Assembly (NCBI RefSeq): GCF_030816195.1
Contig: NZ_JAUSXS010000001.1
Coordinates: 4,549,501-4,613,500 of the forward strand
Direction of reading: 5' to 3'
Source: Pseudomonas sp. W4I3
Lineage (GTDB): Bacteria; Pseudomonadota; Gammaproteobacteria; Pseudomonadales; Pseudomonadaceae
DNA: 64,000 nucleotides
Shown: positions 55,089-63,954 of the stretch, piece by piece
Position numbering within the stretch: position 1 is the first letter of the stretch
Layout: every line of letters starts with the position of its first letter
Notes under the pieces: generated by a model
The model's database searches: none
The model's input: the letters and a program-made list of their open reading frames with translations, nothing else
What the model was told of the DNA's origin: nothing
Program-made: the position numbers and the translations under genes

Positions 55089-55529
55089 TCAGCGCTGCTC
55101 AAGAAACAGCTGAAGGCTGTTGTGACCATCAACGATCAGTTGTCGAATGAGCGCTTGATAGTGTTCGCCAGTATTCAGGTTTTGCAGGTCGAAGCCTGCA
55201 GACCACTTGATGAACGTCTTGGATTGTCCTGTCAGAGATTCCAACTTCACGGTGGCAACATAGTTGTCCAAGGGCAATGGGGCCTCCTCGAAACAGTAGG
55301 AAAGCATTGTGTTGCGGTCATCGACCGCCAGCAGGCGCTCCCTGACAACTGCGCCATCGACCAGTTTGAGCTGGCGGATGCAGCCAACCATTCCATCAGG
55401 CTGATTGTCCTCAATACTGCTTTGGACAATTGATGGATGCCATTTATGAATCTCGCCAAATTTCTTCAATACGCTCCAGGCATGTCCTGTATCGCTGTCC
55501 AAGACAGCGGAAAACTCAACGACAGGCAT
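55089..55529 (-). CDS. SRPBCC (START-like/polyketide cyclase) family protein
   Basis: 146 residues. VEFSAVLDSDTGHAWSVLKKFGEIHKWHP at the N terminus is the family opening, and a C-terminal long helix closes the pocket (GEHYQALIRQLIVDGHNSLQLFL). AAGGGAC lies 6 bases before the start. It probably binds a small hydrophobic ligand. It is first in a same-strand run with two NTF2-like genes and an SDR gene, although these lie upstream. Confidence 0.82.
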   Translation of the reverse strand: MPVVEFSAVLDSDTGHAWSVLKKFGEIHKWHPSIVQSSIEDNQPDGMVGCIRQLKLVDGAVVRERLLAVDDRNTMLSYCFEEAPLPLDNYVATVKLESLTGQSKTFIKWSAGFDLQNLNTGEHYQALIRQLIVDGHNSLQLFLEQR

Positions 55530-55622
55530 TTTGTAGTCCCTTCAAATTGTCTATTTGTGAAAACATCCAGGCCCTCCTCAAATGCACCGTTCGAAGGGAA
55601 ATGACGTGCAATCGGCGAACAC

Positions 55623-56009
55623 TCACCCTTCGAACTGGTGATAAACCTTGGCGATGATCTTCCAGCCACCGTCAATTTTGATCAGGGTCAGGTAATCGTT
55701 GTAGTCGGCGCCGATGGCATCCTTCTCCATATCGACACGCACCACAGCTGTCGTGGGGGTGATAGCCAGCACGTCGAGTCGGGTGGTGATTTCGGGGGCA
55801 TCACCGTTCTTTTCAACGAAATCAAACAGGTTCTTGATCGGGCCACCGAGCAGTTCGCCATTTGTAAACCCGTACATCACGGCATCTTTATGGAAGGCTT
55901 GGGCGACGTTTTCTGCGCTACCTGCACGTAGTCCTTCAACGTACTGATTCGCGGTGGCGATGACAGCGGTGTATTCGGACGTGGGTACTGCTTTGATGTT
56001 CTTTGACAC
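55623..56009 (-). CDS. NTF2-like (SnoaL/DUF4440 type) protein, copy B
   Basis: 128 residues from a GTG preceded by AAAGGAG (VSKNIKAVPTSEY). The NTF2 fold is shown by EYTAVIATANQYVEGLRAGS and the C-terminal DYLTLIKIDGGWKIIAKVYHQFEG, a common putative lumazine-binding or nuclear-transport-factor-like pattern. It is homologous to the gene directly upstream, suggesting a tandem duplication with divergence. No activity can be assigned. Confidence 0.82.
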   Translation of the reverse strand: MSKNIKAVPTSEYTAVIATANQYVEGLRAGSAENVAQAFHKDAVMYGFTNGELLGGPIKNLFDFVEKNGDAPEITTRLDVLAITPTTAVVRVDMEKDAIGADYNDYLTLIKIDGGWKIIAKVYHQFEG

Positions 56010-56067
56010 GAGTCTCTCCTTTGGGCGAGGGCGAGGTACAACGCACCTCGCCAATGCAGTGGCGCGA

Positions 56068-56448
56068 TTAAACGCTTGTATGCGTGTGGTAGATTTTGCT
56101 GACAATCGTCCAGGCGCCATCCACTTTCAGAAGGTTGAAGAAGTCGGTGAAGCGAAACCCTGAAATATTGTCGGTATCAACGCGAGCACTGGCTGCAGTG
56201 CCCACGATGTCTATGCGAACGATAGCGGCGGTGGCTTCGGGGGACGGACGAAAAGAGCTGTCGATAACGTCGTACAGGTTTTGGATCGCGCCGCCGACAA
56301 GATTGCCTCCATCGAGGCCAAAAATAGTCGCCTGTTCATTAAAGGCAGGCTTCATCAATGCGCTATCAGCTTTGGCGCCACCTTCGTTGTACTTGTTCAA
56401 AACGGCAATGATTGCGTTGTATTCCTGAACGTAAGTTGGGTTGCTCAT
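56068..56448 (-). CDS. NTF2-like protein, copy A
   Basis: 126 residues, MSNPTYVQEYNAIIAVLNKY. It has the same fold and end pattern (DFFNLLKVDGAWTIVSKIYHTH) as the next gene 59 bases downstream. It lies 31 bases after the SDR gene on the same strand, so the three may form one transcript. Confidence 0.82.
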   Translation of the reverse strand: MSNPTYVQEYNAIIAVLNKYNEGGAKADSALMKPAFNEQATIFGLDGGNLVGGAIQNLYDVIDSSFRPSPEATAAIVRIDIVGTAASARVDTDNISGFRFTDFFNLLKVDGAWTIVSKIYHTHTSV

Positions 56449-56479
56449 GATCTACTCCTAATGAATGATTCCAATGACC

Positions 56480-57223
56480 TCACCAATCCTGACGAGTCGG
56501 TGAAATGATCAAATCGTTTACGGTGACGTTTTGGGGCTGGTTGAGCGCGTAAATCACCGCGCGGGCTATATCGTCAGGCGCAATGGCAATCCGGTTGAGT
56601 TCCTGAGCAGCCTTGCACCCTTCAGGATCGCTGACCTTGTCCGCCCAGCCGGTATTTATGACGCCGGGACTGACAGTGTTCACGCGGATGCCATGCTGTA
56701 CGCCCAACTCCTTGCGCATGGATTCGGTCATGGCCTGCACGAAGAACTTGGTAGCGCTGTAAACCCCTGCCGAGGGCCCAACTTGGTGACCTGCAACAGA
56801 GTCCATATTGAGAATCTGCCCGGACTTCTGCTCCAACATGAACGGAAGTACCGCAGCAGTAGCGTTGAGGTAACCCTTGATGTTTACATCGATCATCTTT
56901 TCCCAATCCTGCACGGCCAGATCGACCCAATTGGAAAACAGCATCAAACCGGCGTTATTGACCAGAATGTCCACGGCGCCATAAGTGTCTTGCGCAAACT
57001 TGGCCAGCGCCCTGGTTTGATCCAGCTGGGTAACATCCGTGGTGTAGGCGACCACGTCACTGCCGGACTTTCGCAGTTCTGCAACAAACGCTTCCAACCC
57101 TTGCTGATCAAGCGCTGCAGCTACCACGCGAACCCCCTGCGCGGCGAGCGCGCGAGTGGTGGCGGCGCCGATGCCCGAAGATGCGCCTGTCACGATGGCA
57201 ACTTTGTTTTGCAGGTAGTTCAT
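56480..57223 (-). CDS. SDR-family oxidoreductase
   Basis: 247 residues from MNYLQNKVAIVTGASSGIGA. Cofactor motif TGASSGIG, NNAG near 88, catalytic serine in NMDSVAG near 138 and YSATK near 151. The Thr/Asn and Asp pattern after the second strand suggests NAD(P) use. It lies 64 bases downstream of the Old Yellow Enzyme gene, same strand, so the two probably share regulation. Confidence 0.92.
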   Translation of the reverse strand: MNYLQNKVAIVTGASSGIGAATTRALAAQGVRVVAAALDQQGLEAFVAELRKSGSDVVAYTTDVTQLDQTRALAKFAQDTYGAVDILVNNAGLMLFSNWVDLAVQDWEKMIDVNIKGYLNATAAVLPFMLEQKSGQILNMDSVAGHQVGPSAGVYSATKFFVQAMTESMRKELGVQHGIRVNTVSPGVINTGWADKVSDPEGCKAAQELNRIAIAPDDIARAVIYALNQPQNVTVNDLIISPTRQDW

Positions 57224-57287
57224 GCTCAGAATCCTTCGTACTGTGAATGCTTTCGCGACGCAGCCGCGCCGACGCAGGGAGAACGAC

Positions 57288-58391
57288 TCAATAGTGGGCG
57301 GTTGGCCAATCGGTATAACCCTTGGCGCCTCCGCCGTAGTAACTCTCACGTGGTGCAATGGTAAGTTCGGCGCCACGACGCAGACGCTCTACAAGGTCCG
57401 GGTTGGAAATGAACAAGCGGCCAAAGGCAACTGCATCGATTTTCCCTTGTGCGCGGCGCTCAATAGCCATCTCCAGGTCGTAGTTGTTATTACCGATGAA
57501 AGCCCCTTCAAACTGAGCACTCAGTGCGTCCAGATCGACACCTTCAGGAACCGTGCGGGAGGTTGCGGTGGCGCCTTCAACAAAGTGCAGGTAGGCCAGG
57601 TTGAATCGGTTGAGCTGCTGGATCAGGTAGCCGTAGGTAGCCATAACGTTGCTGTCAGGCGGCGTATTGCCTGCATCCGGTGTCACCGGTGATAAACGAA
57701 TACCCACTCGGCCACTGCCCCAGATCGCGGCCACAGCTTGGGTGACTTCAAGGGTCAGCCGCGTTCTGTTCTCGATGGATCCGCCATACTGGTCGGATCG
57801 GTGATTGGTTGAATCACGCAGAAACTGGTCGAGCAGATAGCTGTTTGCAGAGTGGACTTCCACTCCATCAAAACCCGCTCGCTTGGCATTTTCAGCCGCA
57901 TGCGTGTATTGCTCGATAATTCCCGGGATCTCTGAGGTCTCAAGCGCCCGAGGCATGGACACTTCCACCATGCCATTGTTGGTGTAGGTGGTACCTTCAG
58001 CCTTGATTGCAGAGGGTGCTACGGGGGCCTCGCCGTTTGGCTGTAACTCGACGCTGGAGAAGCGACCCACGTGCCAAAGCTGGCTGATAATTTTGCCGCC
58101 TGCCGCATGTACCGCGTCAGTGACTTTTTTCCAGCCTGCGACTTGTTCTTCTGACCAGATCCCCGGCGTCATTGCGTAACCGCGCCCTTGCGCCGAAATG
58201 TTCGTGGCTTCCGCAATGATCAAGCCTGCGCTTGCACGCTGGGCGTAATAGGTGGCGTGCAGTTCGTTCGGAACGCCATCATCGGCCATCCGGCTACGTG
58301 TCACCGGAGCCATGACAATACGATTTGCCAACTGGATGGCGCCCATCTGCGTCGGCGAAAAAAGATCGGTGTTAAGACTGTTATCAATCAT
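57288..58391 (-). CDS. Old Yellow Enzyme (NemA-like alkene reductase)
   Basis: 367 residues from MIDNSLNTDLFSPTQMG. An FMN-dependent NADPH dehydrogenase that reduces activated alkenes, nitro compounds and other electrophiles. The substrate-binding pair is in VEVHSANSYLLDQFL near 183-197 (His/Asn), with the Tyr in DQYGGSIENR just after. The start follows AAGGG by 8 bases. A TetR-family gene lies upstream with an identical operator in front of both, matching the NemR-NemA pattern. Confidence 0.93.
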   Translation of the reverse strand: MIDNSLNTDLFSPTQMGAIQLANRIVMAPVTRSRMADDGVPNELHATYYAQRASAGLIIAEATNISAQGRGYAMTPGIWSEEQVAGWKKVTDAVHAAGGKIISQLWHVGRFSSVELQPNGEAPVAPSAIKAEGTTYTNNGMVEVSMPRALETSEIPGIIEQYTHAAENAKRAGFDGVEVHSANSYLLDQFLRDSTNHRSDQYGGSIENRTRLTLEVTQAVAAIWGSGRVGIRLSPVTPDAGNTPPDSNVMATYGYLIQQLNRFNLAYLHFVEGATATSRTVPEGVDLDALSAQFEGAFIGNNNYDLEMAIERRAQGKIDAVAFGRLFISNPDLVERLRRGAELTIAPRESYYGGGAKGYTDWPTAHY

Positions 58392-58408
58392 GTTCAACCC
58401 TTAAATAT

Positions 58409-58423
58409 TAGACCGGTCGTCTA
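58409..58423. promoter_or_regulatory. NemR-like operator upstream of the Old Yellow Enzyme gene
   Basis: TAGACCGGTCGTCTA, arms TAGAC/GTCTA around a 5-base centre, lies 18 bases before the enzyme start. The same 15 bases occur before the TetR gene. Confidence 0.8.
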
Positions 58424-58446
58424 TAAAAATACTTAAAAAAAACGCC

Positions 58447-59028
58447 CTACCCCAGAAGGCGTTTACTTGTGATCAGTGCGGTTTCAAACGGAGCCGTAGT
58501 CTTCTTGACCTTGACCAACAGGGAAGCGCCAAGCCAAAGCTGGTAGAGCGACTCGGCCAAGGTCGCCGCGTTCTGCCCAGCCAGAATCGAACCATCCGCC
58601 ATGCCCTGCTCAACACATCGCATGATGCGCTGGATGATCAGCGCGGTGCCTTCTTCCAGCACTGTGCGCATGTCCTCGGACAAGTCGCAGACTTCGGCAC
58701 CCAGTTTCACCACCAGGCATTTCTCATCGGGATGATCGAATGCCTGGGTCTTGGCCCAATAATTCAGGTAGGCCAAGAGCCGCTCGGCGCCAGTGCCTTC
58801 TGCCGCCATCACGATGTCGACGCGACCGATGTATTCCTGAAAGTATTCTTCGAGCAGCGCCTGGCCGAATTCTTCCTTCGAGCGAAAATAGTGATAAAAC
58901 GACCCTTTGGGCACGCCGGCGGTTGTCAGGACTTCCGACAAACCAACGGCGGTGTAGCCCTTGTTGGTCATCAGTGACTTAGCCACATCAATGATGTGCT
59001 GTCGCATATCTTGCATAGGTTTCTTCAT
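58447..59028 (-). CDS. TetR-family regulator, NemR-like
   Basis: 193 residues. The helix-turn-helix region is LSEVLTTAGVPKGSFYHYF (residues 30-48). The C-terminal domain holds Cys104, Cys114 and Cys138 and a Lys at 173/175; EKCLVVKLGAEVCDLSEDM near 102-120 resembles the region of E. coli NemR that senses electrophiles and HOCl through Cys106 and Lys175. It likely represses itself and the Old Yellow Enzyme gene and is released by thiol-reactive compounds. Confidence 0.88.
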   Translation of the reverse strand: MKKPMQDMRQHIIDVAKSLMTNKGYTAVGLSEVLTTAGVPKGSFYHYFRSKEEFGQALLEEYFQEYIGRVDIVMAAEGTGAERLLAYLNYWAKTQAFDHPDEKCLVVKLGAEVCDLSEDMRTVLEEGTALIIQRIMRCVEQGMADGSILAGQNAATLAESLYQLWLGASLLVKVKKTTAPFETALITSKRLLG

Positions 59029-59050
59029 AGGGAAGGCACTCTACACAAAA

Positions 59051-59067
59051 CTAGACCGGTCGTCTAG
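59051..59067. promoter_or_regulatory. NemR-like operator upstream of the TetR gene
   Basis: CTAGACCGGTCGTCTAG, the same 15-base operator with one more matched base on each side, 23 bases before the regulator start. Autoregulation is inferred. Confidence 0.8.
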
Positions 59068-59086
59068 AAAATCCGCTTTATCCCGC

Positions 59087-60328
59087 TCACCTGATCCTTG
59101 CAGGCTCCAGAGCTTCCCTTTCCCATTTGGCGATAACCAATGGCGCTACGGCATTACCCAGCACGTTTAGCGTGGTGGTTCCGCTGTCAATAATCCTGAA
59201 AATTCCAGCGATAAGTGCGACCCCTTCCAATGGAAGGCCAGCAGACGCCAATGTCGCGGACAGGATAATGATGGCAAAACCAGGCACTCCAGCAGCCCCT
59301 TTAGAGGTCAACACCATCGTGACCACAAGCAGGATCTGCTGAGAAAGGGACAAATCAATACCGTAGAGCTGAGCCACGAAAATGGTCGCCACGCCGAGGA
59401 AAATCGATGCACCATCAAGATTGAACGCATAGCCCACCGGCACCACAAAACTGACGATCCGACGTGGCGCACCGTAGCTCTCCAGTTTGCTCATAAGCTG
59501 CGGCATGACGGCTGCAGAGGCCGCGCTGGAAAACGCCAGAATCAGCTCGTTCCGAAAGTATTTGATCAGCTTGAATATATTCTCGCCGATCAGATAGCAG
59601 ACCCCGCCGAGCACCACCAAGGCGAAAACAATCAGTGCCAGGTAAACCACACCGATCAGCTTGAGCAATGGCAACAGCGAAGCAAAACCAAACGTCGCAA
59701 CCGTGGCGCCAATCATGCCGAACACACCTATTGGTGCATAAGCCATGACAATGGAAACCACTTTGAACATCGCGTCGGAAAGGCCCTGCACTACCGCGAC
59801 TACCGGGGCACTCTTCTCGCGGGGCAGTGAGTTGAGCGCCATGCCCAATAATACGGCGAAGAACAACACCGAGAGTAATTTCGCTTCCGACATCGCCACG
59901 AACACGTTGTCCGGGACAATGTTCTGCACAACGACCAAGGCCCCCTTTGATGGCTCCATCGTTAGCGACGCCGCGCTATGAGTAATACCGGAAATATCGG
60001 TACCGTTGCCCGGCTCGAAGAGGTTGGCGAAACACAGCCCCAGTACAATGGCCAGACCCGTAATCGCGAAGAAGTAACTCAGCGATCTAATGCCCATGCG
60101 ACCGAACGATTTGTTATCGCCACCACCGGCAATACCCAAAATCATGCAGCAGAACACAATCGGTACCACCACCATCTTCATCATCTTGATAAAGATATCG
60201 CCCAGCGGTTTCAGAATTTCCGCGCTGACCCACGCTTGATAGTGAGGATGCGTATTGAAATACCAACCGACGAGCACGCCAAGCAATAGCCCGGCAACGA
60301 TTTGCCACACCAAGGGAATACGTTTCAT
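59087..60328 (-). CDS. Dicarboxylate/amino acid:cation symporter (DAACS)
   Basis: 413 residues from MKRIPLVWQIVAGLLLG. Eight-helix-plus-hairpin transporter of the GltP/DctA family: the serine-rich hairpin SSAASAAVMPQL near 270 and NLDGAS near 308 are the substrate/cation site motifs. It imports an acidic amino acid or C4-dicarboxylate with H+ or Na+. It starts 117 bases from the VOC gene on the same strand. The exact substrate is not shown by the sequence. Confidence 0.93.
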   Translation of the reverse strand: MKRIPLVWQIVAGLLLGVLVGWYFNTHPHYQAWVSAEILKPLGDIFIKMMKMVVVPIVFCCMILGIAGGGDNKSFGRMGIRSLSYFFAITGLAIVLGLCFANLFEPGNGTDISGITHSAASLTMEPSKGALVVVQNIVPDNVFVAMSEAKLLSVLFFAVLLGMALNSLPREKSAPVVAVVQGLSDAMFKVVSIVMAYAPIGVFGMIGATVATFGFASLLPLLKLIGVVYLALIVFALVVLGGVCYLIGENIFKLIKYFRNELILAFSSAASAAVMPQLMSKLESYGAPRRIVSFVVPVGYAFNLDGASIFLGVATIFVAQLYGIDLSLSQQILLVVTMVLTSKGAAGVPGFAIIILSATLASAGLPLEGVALIAGIFRIIDSGTTTLNVLGNAVAPLVIAKWEREALEPARIR

Positions 60329-60444
60329 GTCTAGCCTTCTTGTTGGAATGAAAGGTCTGCGTTTATTGGCAGTTGCTAGAGTCATGAGCTTCCAGCTCAC
60401 TTGAGATCAAATGGCACAACACGGTTGTGCCATGGGTACTGCGG

Positions 60445-60870
60445 TTATTTGGCAAAGAGTTGGCTCATATCCTTGAAGGCCTTGAACTCGAGTGCGTTGC
60501 CGCAAGGGTCAAACAGGAACATCGTGGCCTGTTCGCCGACCTGGCCTTTAAAGCGTATATAAGGTTCGATCACAAACTCGGTGCCAAATGACTTCAGGCG
60601 TTCCGCCAGCGCTTCCCACTCTGCCCAGCCGAGAATGATGCCGAAGTGCGGAACAGGCACGTCATGCCCGTCGACCGGATTACTGTGCACACTTTCCTGA
60701 GACGCGGTTTTCGGGTGTTCGTGAATGACCAGTTGATGACCGTAAAAGTTAAAGTCGACCCATTGGTTGCTGGAACGACCCTCTTCCAGACCAAACACTT
60801 TTCCGTAAAAAGTGCGTGCGGCGGCGAGGTCGTAAACAGGGATTGCGAGATGGAAAGGTGAGAGGCTCAT
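60445..60870 (-). CDS. VOC-family dioxygenase/glyoxalase-like protein
   Basis: 141 residues from MSLSPFHLAIPVYDLAAART. FHLAIPVYDLAAARTFYGK at the N terminus carries the first metal-ligand histidine, and PCGNALEFKAF near the end carries the glutamate. This fits a mononuclear-metal VOC enzyme. It is divergent from a LysR gene with 196 bases between. Confidence 0.88.
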   Translation of the reverse strand: MSLSPFHLAIPVYDLAAARTFYGKVFGLEEGRSSNQWVDFNFYGHQLVIHEHPKTASQESVHSNPVDGHDVPVPHFGIILGWAEWEALAERLKSFGTEFVIEPYIRFKGQVGEQATMFLFDPCGNALEFKAFKDMSQLFAK

Positions 60871-61066
60871 GAGAACTCCAAAGACTTTATTGTTGTGGTG
60901 GGCGTCGGGTGGCGTCATATCGCTCACCCTGGTATCGCATGACGTCCGCGTTTCACGACATTGGCATTCGTGCAGCACCAGTTGCCGGGAATGGGTCCAT
61001 CGTAGTCCGGGTTTTCCAGCAAAAAAATCAATATAATTTTCTTAGAAACACAATTATTATTTGTGA

Positions 61067-61945
61067 ATGATCAAAGAACTCAAAACACTTGTCGCCGTAG
61101 CGCGGGAAGGCACCTTCGCAGCGGCGGGGAACAAGATCGGCCTTACCCAGGCGGCGGTGAGCGCTCAGATTCAGCGCTTGGAGGCCGAGCTCGGTTTTGA
61201 AATATTCGACAGAAAAGGTCGCTCGGCCAGCCTCAATAGAATGGGCCACCAGATACTCCTGCAAGCGCAGGAGCTGCTCAGGCTCTACGACAGTCTGGGT
61301 TCCACTACAGTTGGACTTCCCGCCAGCGTCCTGGTGAATATCGGCGCTATTGCTTCCGTTCAGCGATCCTTTTTACCTGACGCGCTAGCCAAGTTTCATC
61401 AACAGTGCCCGCAATGCCGGACCCGTGTGATCCCAGGGCTTTCCATGGAGTTGGTCAACATGGTGGATGCGGGAGAAATCGATATGGCGGCGATCATTCG
61501 CCCGCCGTTTTCGCTGCAAAGCGATCTGCGTTGGACGACTTTGGCGCTGGAGCCCTACCGTCTGGTTATCCCGCGCGAGGTGCCTGGGGAGGATTGGTCA
61601 AAGCTGCTTTCCAACCAACCGTTCATTCGATACGACCGATCATCCTTCGGAGGCAGGCAGGTCGACCGATTCCTGCGGCACATGCATTTCACCCTGCGTG
61701 AAGTGTGCGAACTGGATGAACTGGAAGCGATTATCAAGCTGGTTGCAAACGGTGTGGGTGTCGCTTTAGTGCCGCAGACAGCAACTCATGAAGAGTGGCC
61801 AGCCGGTGTGCGGGTTCTTGATCTGGGACAGCACACCTTTCACCGTGACATTGGGCTTGTCCATCGAGCCCGGCAAAGCTTCACGGAACCGGTGCGGGTA
61901 TTGGCTCAGCTGATTACTGAGCAGGTTTCATCAAGTTCGAAATAA
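61067..61945 (+). CDS. LysR-type regulator
   Basis: 292 residues, MIKELKTLVAVAREGTFAAA. The helix-turn-helix is in GNKIGLTQAAVSAQIQRLEAEL (residues 21-42). The ligand domain is standard. No ribosome site is evident before the ATG. It is divergent from the VOC gene, so control of the VOC/symporter unit is the simplest guess. Confidence 0.9.
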   Translation: MIKELKTLVAVAREGTFAAAGNKIGLTQAAVSAQIQRLEAELGFEIFDRKGRSASLNRMGHQILLQAQELLRLYDSLGSTTVGLPASVLVNIGAIASVQRSFLPDALAKFHQQCPQCRTRVIPGLSMELVNMVDAGEIDMAAIIRPPFSLQSDLRWTTLALEPYRLVIPREVPGEDWSKLLSNQPFIRYDRSSFGGRQVDRFLRHMHFTLREVCELDELEAIIKLVANGVGVALVPQTATHEEWPAGVRVLDLGQHTFHRDIGLVHRARQSFTEPVRVLAQLITEQVSSSSK

Positions 61946-61994
61946 AACCAGAAAAAAGATCCGTTGCTGTCGAGCCGCCGTTTCGACTCGCCTC

Positions 61995-62450
61995 TCAACC
62001 CCGGCGCTTGACGACCCGTCGATGGCAGTCGGCCGGGGCCAACACCTTGCCCGCCTTGGAACGCACGGCGATGGTCTCTACCGGCTCCGACAATTCACTG
62101 TCGAGCAGCACCGAGTAGCTCTCCCCTTTGTTGAACAAGTAGCGCTCCCCCCACTGGCGCATGCTGACGACGATGGGAAACACCGCGCGCCCACTGTCAG
62201 TCAGCACATATTCTTTGTAGGCACTGCCGTCGGATGCCGGCTGGATGTCGAAAATGCCCAACTCGACGAGCAGTTTGAGCTTGACCGTGAGGATGTTCTT
62301 GGCGAGACCAAGACGTTTCTGAAATTCACTGAAGCGGCGAACGTCATCGAACGCGTCGCGGATGATCATCAATACCCAGCGATCGCCGATTGCTTCGAGC
62401 GTGCGGGCGACCGGGCATTCGCTCTGCGCCAGTAAGTGCTGTCTGGCCAT
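61995..62450 (-). CDS. HxlR-family transcriptional regulator
   Basis: 151 residues. ARTLEAIGDRWVLMIIRDAFDDVRRFSEFQKRLGLAKNILT (residues 15-55) is the HxlR winged helix. Cys12 (SECPVARTL) is a typical N-terminal cysteine used for redox or electrophile sensing in this family. It is divergent from an MFS transporter gene with 148 AT-rich bases between that hold overlapping inverted repeats. Confidence 0.92.
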   Translation of the reverse strand: MARQHLLAQSECPVARTLEAIGDRWVLMIIRDAFDDVRRFSEFQKRLGLAKNILTVKLKLLVELGIFDIQPASDGSAYKEYVLTDSGRAVFPIVVSMRQWGERYLFNKGESYSVLLDSELSEPVETIAVRSKAGKVLAPADCHRRVVKRRG

Positions 62451-62530
62451 GGGTCTCCTGGAAGCGAGTCAGTAGGAAGTGGGAAAACGTTCTAACGTCA
62501 GACGAAAACGCTTTGCAAATGTGGTTGCAT

Positions 62531-62562
62531 TTAACAACTTCGTTTGTTAAAAATCAACAAAC
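62531..62562. promoter_or_regulatory. Overlapping inverted repeats, candidate HxlR operators
   Basis: TTAACAA/TTGTTAA around CTTCGT (62531-62550) overlaps GTTTGTT/AACAAAC around AAAAATC (62542-62562). Both lie in the divergent HxlR/MFS promoter region. Confidence 0.6.
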
Positions 62563-62598
62563 TGGTTTTTATTCAAAACCACAAATCCCAAGGATGGA

Positions 62599-63858
62599 GT
62601 GATGCCGTTCAAGTCTCATGCCCCGGTAAAGATGGACATCGAAGCTGAAAAATCCAGCGGTGGGCACCCGCAAGCTCCGCAACCCCGGGACACCTCCACC
62701 CTCAGTCGCTATCAGACTTTTCTTTTTGCCATTACCTGCGCCATGTCGGTCGCAAACGTCTACTTCGCCCAACCTTTGCTGGAATCGATGGCTGCCAGCC
62801 TGTCGGTTTCGCCGGGGACGATTGGTGTTGTAGTCACCGCGACACAAGCCGGTTACGCCGTCGGGTTGTTGTTCATCGTTCCGCTGGGTGATGTGCTCAA
62901 TCGCAAGAAACTTATCCTTACGCAAATGCTGCTGTCGGCGCTGGCCCTGTGCGCCGTTGGCCTTTCGCAGGATTGGGGCATGTTGCTCGGCGCGATGGTG
63001 CTGGTGGGCCTGATGGCGGTCGTGGTGCAAGTGGTGGTTGCCTACGCCGCTTCGCTGGCGAGTCCCGAGCAGCGTGGCGAAACCGTCGGCACCGTGACCA
63101 GTGGCGTGGTGCTGGGCATTCTGCTGGCCCGTTTCGTCTCCGGCGCAGTGGCTGATTTGGCCGGTTGGCGCGGCGTTTATTTTGTCTCGGCGGCCCTGAT
63201 GATCGGCATGGCGCTGGTGCTGATGCGCACCCTGCCTGCCCCCAGCACGCCACCGGCGAACGGTGGCTACTGGCAATTGTTGCGCTCGGTGTTCCAGTTA
63301 TACCTGACCGAACGCACATTGCGTGTGCGGGGCACCTTCGCCCTGCTGATCTTCGCCGCGTTCAGCGTGTTGTGGACCTCGATGGTGCTGCCGCTCAGCG
63401 CGCCACCGTTGTCGCTGTCACACACCCAGATTGGTGTGTTCGGACTCGCCGGTGTAGCCGGTGCCCTGGCAGCGGCACGCGCCGGACGGCTCGCCGACCA
63501 AGGGCTCGGCAATCGCACCACGGGCGTCGCGTTGGCACTGTTGACCGTGTCCTGGCTGCCTACGGCGTTCGTTGAACATTCATTGTTCGCCATGGTAGTG
63601 GGTGTGGTGTTACTGGACTTCGCCGTGCAAGCCGTCCATGTCACCAATCAGAGCCTGATCTTCGCCGCACGCCCCGATGCCCAAAGCCGACTGGTGGGCG
63701 CCTACATGTGCTTCTACTCGGTGGGCAGTGGCCTGGGTGCAATAGCCGCAACGTTTACTTATGCACACTTTGGCTGGGTTGCCGTTTGTGTATTGGGTGC
63801 GGCCATCAGCGCAGTCGCCCTGTTGTACTGGATTTACCTGGAGTTGACCCGCAAATAA
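62599..63858 (+). CDS. Major facilitator superfamily transporter (drug-efflux type)
   Basis: 419 residues with about twelve helices after a 40-residue hydrophilic N terminus. The loop-2/3 motif VPLGDVLNRKKLI near 95-107 and the motif-C region TVTSGVVLGILLARFVSGAV near 168-187 place it with proton antiporters that expel drugs or small organics. An HxlR regulator is divergent, as expected for an inducible exporter. The start is uncertain between this site and others nearby. Confidence 0.9.
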   Translation: MMPFKSHAPVKMDIEAEKSSGGHPQAPQPRDTSTLSRYQTFLFAITCAMSVANVYFAQPLLESMAASLSVSPGTIGVVVTATQAGYAVGLLFIVPLGDVLNRKKLILTQMLLSALALCAVGLSQDWGMLLGAMVLVGLMAVVVQVVVAYAASLASPEQRGETVGTVTSGVVLGILLARFVSGAVADLAGWRGVYFVSAALMIGMALVLMRTLPAPSTPPANGGYWQLLRSVFQLYLTERTLRVRGTFALLIFAAFSVLWTSMVLPLSAPPLSLSHTQIGVFGLAGVAGALAAARAGRLADQGLGNRTTGVALALLTVSWLPTAFVEHSLFAMVVGVVLLDFAVQAVHVTNQSLIFAARPDAQSRLVGAYMCFYSVGSGLGAIAATFTYAHFGWVAVCVLGAAISAVALLYWIYLELTRK

Positions 63859-63954
63859 CTTTCCAACGTCAATCAAACTTCCTGCGTCCGCAAGTAATGG
63901 ACGGCTCGACTTCTATGGCGTGACACCGACCTTCTTTATCAAGGCAGATAATCC

